Part shown: positions 8,185 to 13,195 of the stretch, in pieces
Position numbering within the stretch: position 1 is the stretch's first letter
Layout of the letters: each line of letters begins with the position of its first letter
Source of the DNA: a bacterium UBP17_UBA6191
GTDB taxonomy: Bacteria; Muiribacteriota; UBA6191
Length of the DNA: 16,224 bases
Direction: 5' to 3'
Assembly: GCA_002422125.1 (NCBI GenBank)
Contig: DITF01000319.1
Coordinates: forward strand, 1 to 16,224
The notes under the pieces: generated by a model
Database searches by the model: none
Seen by the model: only the letters and a program-made list of their open reading frames with translations
Told to the model about the DNA's origin: nothing
Translations under genes and position numbers: made by a program

Positions 8185-9407
8185 TACATTTCTTCTTTGT
8201 ATTCTTCACGGCTCTCAAAAAGTCGTTTTAATCGTTCCTTGTACTCCCGTGGAACATTGGGTCTGGACAAAAATCCTTCCAGTTTCTGCTGAGTATTTTT
8301 AATAGTCTGCCGTTTAAGGTTCTGGGTTGCTTCAACTTTTTGGATTTCTCCAGCCTCTCCAGAACCTAATACTCCATAAGCTTTGGCATCGTACTTGCCC
8401 TCGTCTTGATCTTCCTCTTTGGAAACTTGTGGCATGGTAAGTTCTGGCTGTTTGGGTTTACTCTGTAAATGGGGCAAATCCTTGGGAATCTCGGTTTCTG
8501 TTCCGGTTTTGTCGGAACTTACAGTGGCCGCAGGATCTGATTCCGCTTCCCCTTCTTTCACTTCCACAGGCTCAACCGTTGGGGGTGGTGTCTCATTCTC
8601 ATTCTTTGTTTCGGACTCCGTTCCCTCTGGCTGAGCTTCCTGGGGCTGACCCTCTTCTGACTCTTCTTCTCCTTCTCCTTTTTGTGACTGGGACTCAGCC
8701 TGCTCTTTTGGTTTTTCATTTGATTCAGATTCCGACTCGGATTCAGAGTCAGAACTGGACTCGGATTGCCCCTCTGACTCGGATTCAGATTCTTGAGATT
8801 CCTGAGACTCCTGAGACTCCTGCTCCTTTGGAGGCATCCCGTCTCCGCCTTGATTCTGATTGGGGTTTTGCTCCTCCTGCCCGGACTCTTTTGACTCCTG
8901 ATTCTGGGCCCCACCTTGATTGTCTGAAGCCGCCTGACTCGCCTGGGCTGCTGCAAAGGCGGCCGCTAGGGACATCAATAAAAGCAGAAGCAAAAGAACC
9001 AGAGTCTGAAACCAGAAATATTTTAATTCCTTCTTAATATCAACTATGGAACTGTCGGGCATGATTTGGGCAAATCGCGACTTGGTAATTTCCGTAAATT
9101 GCTCATGCACTACACCCTGAGTCGGAGAAAACTCTAATACGGTAGGAAAAAAATCGTGACCGTCAAACCGTTTATCCATCAGAAATGCCGTGGCAAGGTA
9201 ATCCTGTTTTTTGCGATGCCAGAATACGCTTAAAGCCAGAATTCCCAAAAGCTTGGCAATTACAGTAGACAAAATGGCATAAAACAGCCCAATTTGAGGA
9301 ATAAGAAGCAAGCCTAAAGCCAAGATCAGCCCCGTGCCCTGTTTGTACATCTTCAGCATCTGACGGGTTAGTTCATTCTGATGCCAGGTTTCGATATAGG
9401 TTCGCAT
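8184..9407 (-). CDS. Membrane protein with long Glu/Ser/Gln-rich region
   Basis: 407 residues, not a protein I can name. Residues about 25-63 form two adjacent hydrophobic segments. They are followed by a short soluble part containing ATAFLMDKRFDGHD, and then a third strongly hydrophobic helix rich in Leu and Ala (about 131-153). Residues about 160-300 are low-complexity, dominated by Glu, Ser, Gln and Gly, including runs of ES and QES. The C-terminus becomes helical and ends in FLSRPNVPREYKERLKRLFE; endings like 'P.EY...v..yF' are common in DUF4175-type or Bat-like membrane proteins. I infer a shortened relative of those proteins, which often accompany DUF58, with low certainty. The start has no Shine-Dalgarno sequence but a -10 hexamer 6 bases upstream, so this gene may begin its own transcript inside the larger run. 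Confidence 0.8.
   Translation of the reverse strand: MRTYIETWHQNELTRQMLKMYKQGTGLILALGLLLIPQIGLFYAILSTVIAKLLGILALSVFWHRKKQDYLATAFLMDKRFDGHDFFPTVLEFSPTQGVVHEQFTEITKSRFAQIMPDSSIVDIKKELKYFWFQTLVLLLLLLLMSLAAAFAAAQASQAASDNQGGAQNQESKESGQEEQNPNQNQGGDGMPPKEQESQESQESQESESESEGQSESSSDSESESESESNEKPKEQAESQSQKGEGEEESEEGQPQEAQPEGTESETKNENETPPPTVEPVEVKEGEAESDPAATVSSDKTGTETEIPKDLPHLQSKPKQPELTMPQVSKEEDQDEGKYDAKAYGVLGSGEAGEIQKVEATQNLKRQTIKNTQQKLEGFLSRPNVPREYKERLKRLFESREEYKEEM
8791..8826 (-). repeat. Tandem 9-bp repeat encoding QES units
   Basis: Four consecutive 9-base units on the plus strand start TCCTGAGAC or a close variant: 8791 has two mismatches, 8800 and 8809 are identical, and 8818 is divergent. They code for repeated Gln-Glu-Ser on the minus strand inside the acidic region. 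The flanking 8721-8790 is made of imperfect GAxTCx repeats coding for Glu-Ser/Asp-Ser. Such tracts can change length by slippage or unequal exchange in steps that keep the frame. Confidence 0.7.
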
Positions 9408-9413
9408 GGTATT

Positions 9414-9419
9414 AGTGTA
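9414..9419 (-). promoter_or_regulatory. -10 element, predicted leaderless start of 9407 gene
   Basis: On the minus strand TACACT is followed by AATACC (6 bases) and the ATG at 9407. It lies in the 18-base gap after the glycosyltransferase gene. TTGGTG at 9443-9438, 18 bases upstream, is a possible weak -35. It would let the DUF58 pair be transcribed independently of the glycosyltransferases. Confidence 0.45.
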
Positions 9420-9425
9420 TCCGAT

Positions 9426-10472
9426 TCAGTCCGGTAGCACCAAGTTTGGACAAAGGCTTTTATAAATGTTTCTAAGACCTTGCAGATTTTTTGTCTGGGA
9501 AAAAACCGCCTTGACCAATTCTTGTCCTGAAGTGGATTTCTGAATCGCTTTTGTGCGATCCCAATTTTTGATTAACTCTGCTAGTTCTCTCGGATCTGAC
9601 TCAGAGACATAAAAACAAGAGTCCCGCAATTCAAGCTCCATACCCGCATGCCGACTAGTGACAACAGGCAGCCCAGCCTGCATTGCCTCCAGAATTAAAA
9701 ATGGCAACCCTTCTGAATCCTTGTTAGCTGCTTCCGTAGATGGATGAAGTAAAACATCAGCCCATAAAAAGTGGGCCTGTCTTTCTTCTTCCGTTACAAA
9801 TGCCCCGCTAAACTCAACTTTTATACCTAATTCCCAAGACAAGGCCCTCAGCTCATTTTCCAAAGGCCCAGTGCCTGCAATGCGAAGCTTTACGAGAGCA
9901 CCTTTTAATTTAGACAAGGCCAGAAGAACAAGTCGGTGATTCTTCTTTTCTCTTAAGGAGGAGGCCATTAGCAGGCGTAGAGTCGGATCCTCGCCTCTGG
10001 TTTTTTTTTTGGTTCTCACTTCGGGAATGCCAGGATGAAATACTTCAATCTTGGTGGAATCTAATCCAGCCTGAATCAGATTTTTTTTCATAGTCTCAGT
10101 TAAGGCCAAAATTTTACTGGCATACCGACACACAAAACGGGTCAGCTTAGGCCATTTGACTAAAAATGAAGAGGCATCATGACCATAAAAACTCAGAACC
10201 ATTGGCACACGAAAACGCATAAGTAGTGGCAATGCAAATATAGCATTGCTACCAAAATGGACATGAATCAGCTTTACCTGAGAGGAAAAGCTTAATAACC
10301 TGCTAATATACGAGCCTATCCCATTGCACCAGATTGTAGCTTCGGTTTGTCTTTCAATCGCGGCGGGCATTAGGTAGGCAAAAGCCATATTATCTTGGGG
10401 GACAGCTTTAAACTGTTCCAGAATAAAGGTTTCCGTCACAGCCAGGGACCGTAGCTTAAAATGCAGAATCAT
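9426..10472 (-). CDS. Glycosyltransferase family 4 (GT-B fold)
   Basis: 348-residue cytoplasmic GT-B enzyme that transfers a sugar from a nucleotide-sugar donor, probably during surface polysaccharide or glycan assembly. The N-terminus TETFILEQFKAV (13-24) resembles the FxxxSETFIxxQ start of WcaL/colanic-acid-type transferases. HVHFG (70-74) and SFYGHDASSF (94-103) follow. The C-terminal donor-binding half includes MASSLREKKNHRLVLLAL (169-186), RIAGTGPLENEL (197-208) and the EX7E motif E254-E262 in SEGLPFLILEAMQAGLPVVT. The donor and acceptor sugars cannot be assigned. The gene follows the family-2 transferase after 14 bases, so the two are likely co-transcribed and act in one pathway. The start lacks a Shine-Dalgarno sequence; a TAAAAT hexamer (10483-10478) lies 5 bases upstream. 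Confidence 0.9.
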   Translation of the reverse strand: MILHFKLRSLAVTETFILEQFKAVPQDNMAFAYLMPAAIERQTEATIWCNGIGSYISRLLSFSSQVKLIHVHFGSNAIFALPLLMRFRVPMVLSFYGHDASSFLVKWPKLTRFVCRYASKILALTETMKKNLIQAGLDSTKIEVFHPGIPEVRTKKKTRGEDPTLRLLMASSLREKKNHRLVLLALSKLKGALVKLRIAGTGPLENELRALSWELGIKVEFSGAFVTEEERQAHFLWADVLLHPSTEAANKDSEGLPFLILEAMQAGLPVVTSRHAGMELELRDSCFYVSESDPRELAELIKNWDRTKAIQKSTSGQELVKAVFSQTKNLQGLRNIYKSLCPNLVLPD

Positions 10473-10486
10473 GGAAAATTTTAAAC

Positions 10487-11302
10487 CTATTTCATGCCAT
10501 CACGAAACCATAAAATCAGAATTCTGGGGATAAAAATCAACCAGCTCAAAAAACGGTAGATTAGACTTTTATTGGTAGTATTCAAATATACCAAAAGCCC
10601 ATGAATCCTAAGCATAGCTCCCTGTCTGCTCATCACCCCGCCTGTGGACTGCGACTCCAGATGAAAAGCTCTAGCAGCCGGAACCAAAGCAATGTCATGC
10701 CCAAGGTGCCTTAATCTCTGACTCAATTCAATATCTTCCATGTAGCAGAAAAACTGGGGCTCAAAGTCATGAATTCCGGCTAAATTTCCAGTAATTTTTA
10801 TGGCAAAAAATGCTCCACAAACAAAATCTGTGGGCATAATGCGCGGAGCTTTATCCATCTCAAAAATATAGCGGTTTCGATCCGGGCTCCAGGTGAAAAA
10901 GAAGTGTTTGGCTATGCGGTTTCGTCCCTGGGCAATCCGCTCATTTTTCCAGATCAATAAACCCTGGGCCAGAAAAATTGGGGTTTGTAGTACGGTAGCT
11001 GCCAAAATTTCAATGGCACCATTTTCAGGCCGGGCATCGTTGTTAAGTCCAATAAACACCAGAGCTTGCTCGTCACGAGCGCAAGCAATCAATCGATTCA
11101 TGCCTCGGGCAAAACCCTCATTTTTTCCGTGGAAAATAATCTGCTCCTGATAAAACTCTGGAGGGTTGGGATTATGACAGACGATTCTCAGGCGGGGTCG
11201 GTGATTAGGGCTCAAACTCTCAATGAGCTGCCACAACAGGGCATCAGGCCCAAAGTGAACAACTCCAATCAGGATTTTGTCATCAGTAATTTCAGTGTTC
11301 AT
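10487..11302 (-). CDS. Glycosyltransferase family 2, rhamnosyltransferase-like
   Basis: 271-residue GT-A enzyme. Characteristic blocks are GKNEGFARGMNRLI (59-72), the metal/nucleotide-binding FIGLNNDARP (83-92, with D89), DFVCGAFFAIK (159-169), and FFCYMEDIELSQRLRHLGHD (184-203) with the catalytic-type ED pair at 189-190, then VPAARAFHLES. This set is typical of the WbbL/RfbF rhamnosyltransferase-like branch. A hydrophobic C-terminal stretch (about 247-266) followed by RDGMK probably tethers it to the membrane. The N-terminal strand LIGVVHFGPD lacks the usual 'VVxxY/N' wording but fits a shortened GT2 start. It is the first gene of the minus-strand run. No sugar-nucleotide biosynthesis, flippase or polymerase genes are visible nearby, so the polysaccharide is unknown. 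Confidence 0.88.
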   Translation of the reverse strand: MNTEITDDKILIGVVHFGPDALLWQLIESLSPNHRPRLRIVCHNPNPPEFYQEQIIFHGKNEGFARGMNRLIACARDEQALVFIGLNNDARPENGAIEILAATVLQTPIFLAQGLLIWKNERIAQGRNRIAKHFFFTWSPDRNRYIFEMDKAPRIMPTDFVCGAFFAIKITGNLAGIHDFEPQFFCYMEDIELSQRLRHLGHDIALVPAARAFHLESQSTGGVMSRQGAMLRIHGLLVYLNTTNKSLIYRFLSWLIFIPRILILWFRDGMK

Positions 11303-11309
11303 AGATTTA

Positions 11310-11318
11310 AGGATAACA
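11310..11318 (-). promoter_or_regulatory. Extended -10 element upstream of the family-2 glycosyltransferase
   Basis: On the minus strand TGT (TGn) precedes TATCCT (11315-11310), 7 bases before the ATG at 11302. A leaderless or nearly leaderless start is predicted for the four-gene run. There is no Shine-Dalgarno sequence. No convincing -35 was found. Confidence 0.42.
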
Positions 11319-11390
11319 TTTTAATTGATTGTATTAAGGATTTTGTTGACCCTCCCGATAGTCCATGCATCAACGACAAGAGGTTGTGGA

Positions 11391-11537
11391 ATGAAGCGAA
11401 AAATTAAAATACGCAAGGAAGAGCAGACAGAAAAGTCCAAAAAAATGCAAGCCAAATCAGGCACCCATCTTAAGGAACCTATGTCCGCCCGTCTGCAAAA
11501 TTCCACGGATTTCATGAGGAAAGAAATCTACAACTAA
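11391..11537 (+). CDS. Small basic protein, 48 residues, unknown
   Basis: ATG at 11391 follows AAGAGG (11378-11383) with a 7-base spacer, a good Shine-Dalgarno arrangement, and the frame runs to TAA at 11535-11537. The product is very Lys/Arg-rich, especially MKRKIKIRKEEQTEKSKK at its start, with no hydrophobic segment. A longer in-frame version starting from TTG at 11325 has no ribosome binding site and is not preferred. It is followed 21 bases later by the HTH gene on the same strand, so the two may form a unit. I do not recognise the family. Nucleic-acid binding would fit the charge but is a guess. Confidence 0.5.
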   Translation: MKRKIKIRKEEQTEKSKKMQAKSGTHLKEPMSARLQNSTDFMRKEIYN

Positions 11538-11558
11538 GTGTGTTACTGGAGGGAATGA

Positions 11559-11774
11559 ATGTCATCGTCTATTAAGTTGCTCACCACCAAAGAACTGATG
11601 GATAAGCTTAAAGTAAAGCGCAACACTATTTATCAGTTACGCAAAGAGGCGGAACTGCCTACCATCAAATTAGGTCGAACCATTCGATTTGATGAAAAAG
11701 CAATTGATGCCTGGTTGCAAAGCATGAGCATCAAGGGAAATGTTGATTTGGAAGAATTTGATAAAGTCGGTTAG
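11559..11774 (+). CDS. Excisionase-type helix-turn-helix DNA-binding protein
   Basis: 71 residues. LLTTKELMDKLKVKRNTIYQ (7-26) followed by LRKEAELPTIKLGRTIRFDE and AIDAWLQ is the standard MerR-like/excisionase HTH_17 layout: helix, turn, recognition helix with the KRNTIYQL segment, a beta wing with LGRTIRF, and a closing AWL helix. The short acidic tail (EEFDKVG) is unassigned. Proteins of this family include phage/ICE excisionases but also many small chromosomal regulators. No integrase or attachment site is visible, so a regulator is more likely. The ATG at 11559 follows GGAGGG (11548-11553) with a 5-base spacer, the strongest Shine-Dalgarno sequence in this area. Confidence 0.85.
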   Translation: MSSSIKLLTTKELMDKLKVKRNTIYQLRKEAELPTIKLGRTIRFDEKAIDAWLQSMSIKGNVDLEEFDKVG

Positions 11775-11775
11775 G

Positions 11776-11781
11776 TAGATT
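11776..11781 (+). promoter_or_regulatory. -10-like element, possible leaderless start of 11788 ORF
   Basis: TAGATT, overlapping the 3' flank of the HTH gene, is followed by CAGATC (6 bases) and an ATG at 11788. It matches the same arrangement seen at four other starts in the window. There is no Shine-Dalgarno sequence at usable distance. Confidence 0.35.
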
Positions 11782-11787
11782 CAGATC

Positions 11788-11958
11788 ATGGATTTATCAC
11801 TGCCTTTAGTTGCTAGTTCGGCCTTCAGTGGCATGAGTGCAGTCTTTCTGACATTCTTGCTGCGAGATGGAATCAAGTGCCGCAAGGAAAACAAATTGAT
11901 TTCGAACCTGCGCAATCCAAGAGCTCCTCAATGGGAGCAGCAGGGCCTCAGTCTTTGA
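11788..11958 (+). CDS. Putative 56-residue single-pass membrane peptide
   Basis: Short open frame from ATG 11788 to TGA 11956-11958. The first 25 residues (MDLSLPLVASSAFSGMSAVF and onward to FLL) could form one membrane helix. A positively charged part with RDGIKCRKENK then follows, and the tail ends WEQQGLSL. The layout (hydrophobic N-terminus, then Arg/Lys) is that of a small membrane protein with its C-terminus inside. Support comes from the -10 hexamer 6 bases before the ATG and from the hairpin that begins just after the stop codon. It has no recognised family and no coding conservation can be tested here, so it may not be a gene. Confidence 0.35.
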   Translation: MDLSLPLVASSAFSGMSAVFLTFLLRDGIKCRKENKLISNLRNPRAPQWEQQGLSL

Positions 11959-11960
11959 TA

Positions 11961-12010
11961 GCGACGGAAGTATAGTTGCACTGGTTGCAGCAGAATGCTT
12001 CCGTCGTTTT
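11961..12010 (+). terminator. Strong inverted repeat with T-run, terminator or regulatory hairpin
   Basis: GCGACGGAAGTAT (11961-11973) pairs with ATGCTTCCGTCGT (11995-12007); the 9-base core CGACGGAAG/CTTCCGTCG is perfect and the ends add A-T and G-T pairs. Inside the 21-base loop TGCA (11977-11980) and TGCA (11986-11989) can form a second small stem. TTTT follows (12007-12010). It begins 2 bases after the stop of the small ORF, consistent with a terminator for the small-gene island. Its right arm also lies where the -35 region of the next gene would be. Confidence 0.5.
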
Positions 12011-12021
12011 CCATTTCCATG

Positions 12022-12027
12022 TACAAT
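12022..12027 (+). promoter_or_regulatory. -10 element, predicted leaderless start of 12034 gene
   Basis: TACAAT is followed by CAGAAC (6 bases) and the ATG at 12034. No Shine-Dalgarno sequence is present. The expected -35 position (about 11999-12004) falls inside the right arm of the hairpin and does not resemble TTGACA. Confidence 0.5.
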
Positions 12028-12033
12028 CAGAAC

Positions 12034-12774
12034 ATGCAGATTTACAAGGAAATCCTGGAATTCGTTAGACAAGATCCCGCTGCCAACGATTTGATTACCC
12101 TAGGGGTATCAGGGTCTAAGTGGAGCGTAATCCAGTCCGGTTCCCGCTATGGTATTGCCATGACAGTGCCTTCCTGGAAAGCCAACCGATGCATGGAAAA
12201 TCCCCATAACCGTTCTCTATCCGAAGTGTCTGAATGGATTTTATCCTGGGATTTTCAAAAAGCCAGTCTGGGTGCAGCCGCCATCAATTGCATCTTAAAC
12301 CGCTCTGACAGCATAAAAAATCATTTTGCGCATGTGAAGACCAAGGGAAAACTTCTCCCCAATTTAAACCCCAATGAGCTGCTTGTAAGCGTCGGGGACT
12401 TTCCTTTCTTAAAACAACTCAACCATCCCAATCTGGTAATTTTGGAAAAAGACCCCAACAAGGGCACTCATCCTGATTCAGCCTGTGAGGAATTTTTACC
12501 CCAAGCCAACATCGTGATCATCACTGGGGCATCGTTGATTAATAAATCATTACACCAAATTCTTAAGCTGTCGCAAGCCGCCCACACCAGAATCCTGATA
12601 GGTCCGAGCACACCAGCAGTTCCCAGCCTCTTGTCCCCAAAAAGACTTACACAACTAGGAGTCACTGTCCTTACCCAAAACCCAGAAATTCCAATTCTGG
12701 CCGGTTTGGGAGCCTCACGGGAAATTTTTGATTCCCAATTCAGCCAGGCACTGGATATTTTTGCAACACCGTAA
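12034..12774 (+). CDS. DUF364 putative heavy-metal chelation protein
   Basis: 246 residues from the ATG at 12034. The N-terminal half resembles the DUF4213 domain, with ASLGAAAINCILNR (77-90) matching its 'iGlAalNA' block. The C-terminal half carries the DUF364 pattern: VILEKDPNKG (135-144), FLPQANIVIITGASLINKSL (154-173), then RILIGPSTPAVPSL (186-199) and LTQLGVTVL. Structurally characterised relatives are Rossmann-like with a putative metal- or cofactor-binding pocket and are often found beside metal transporters; no activity has been firmly assigned. No transporter is adjacent here. In-frame ATGs at 11995 and 12019 exist, but 11995 lies inside the hairpin and 12034 is set by the -10 element. 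The 3' end overlaps the convergent Nudix gene by 35 bases. Confidence 0.8.
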   Translation: MQIYKEILEFVRQDPAANDLITLGVSGSKWSVIQSGSRYGIAMTVPSWKANRCMENPHNRSLSEVSEWILSWDFQKASLGAAAINCILNRSDSIKNHFAHVKTKGKLLPNLNPNELLVSVGDFPFLKQLNHPNLVILEKDPNKGTHPDSACEEFLPQANIVIITGASLINKSLHQILKLSQAAHTRILIGPSTPAVPSLLSPKRLTQLGVTVLTQNPEIPILAGLGASREIFDSQFSQALDIFATP

Positions 12775-13195
12775 CCATTTCCTTTTCATTGGCAAAGGTC
12801 ATTTTTTTTGCATCCAACTCAGAAAGTGGACACCAAAAAAGGCGATAACTGGCCCCTTCTCTGCCTTCAGGATCCATAAGAATCTGATCTACGGGAGGCT
12901 CTCCCCCTAAAGATTCCACTCGGAAATACACAGATATCACTTGAGTATCATTAAAATGGGATTTCACGAACCCGCGGCCAACATGAACTACATCGTGAAC
13001 CTTAATCTCAAGATTAGCCTCTTCACGAAACTCCCGAATCAAGCAGTCCACCACTCCCTCACCTAAATTTACTCCCCCACCCGGAAACTTCAGGATGGGG
13101 CCATCATGGTTTGGGTACCACTCTTCCGACAAAAGCACACTATCCTGATTTAAGAGGATCCCATAGGAACGGACATTAAAACTGCGAACTGTCAT
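12740..13195 (-). CDS. Nudix hydrolase
   Basis: 151 residues. The Nudix box runs from G40 to L62: GGGVNLGE, then REFREEANLEI, with G40, E46, R54-E55 and E58-E59 all in place. The usual Gly near the end of the box is replaced by Asn (N61). The metal-binding glutamates are intact, so hydrolysis of a nucleoside diphosphate derivative is expected; the substrate is not predictable. FPGGGVNLGEG and the surrounding strand order look like the small house-cleaning/ADP-sugar-type members. The start codon overlaps the stop of the aminotransferase gene (ATGA), indicating coupled translation. The 3' end overlaps the convergent DUF364 gene. Confidence 0.9.
   Translation of the reverse strand: MTVRSFNVRSYGILLNQDSVLLSEEWYPNHDGPILKFPGGGVNLGEGVVDCLIREFREEANLEIKVHDVVHVGRGFVKSHFNDTQVISVYFRVESLGGEPPVDQILMDPEGREGASYRLFWCPLSELDAKKMTFANEKEMVTVLQKYPVPG

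Noticed and set aside
8558..9037. Open frames of 132 residues (minus) and 152 residues (plus) across the acidic region
   Set aside because: They are alternate-frame readings of the repetitive Glu/Ser-coding DNA, low-complexity, with no ribosome binding site or -10 element.
11345..11374. GTTGA / TCAAC inverted repeat upstream of the small basic gene
   Set aside because: Only 5 bases per arm with a 20-base loop; expected by chance.
11325..11390. Longer version of the 48-residue protein from a TTG at 11325
   Set aside because: No ribosome binding site at 11325, whereas the ATG at 11391 follows AAGAGG at 7 bases.
11559..11774. Reading the HTH protein as a phage excisionase marking a prophage or ICE
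   Set aside because: No integrase, attachment repeats, tRNA or structural phage genes are visible, and the HTH_17 fold is common in chromosomal regulators.
11995..12033. Starts at 11995 or 12019 for the DUF364 protein
   Set aside because: 11995 lies in the hairpin stem and neither has a ribosome binding site; the -10 element and domain start favour 12034.
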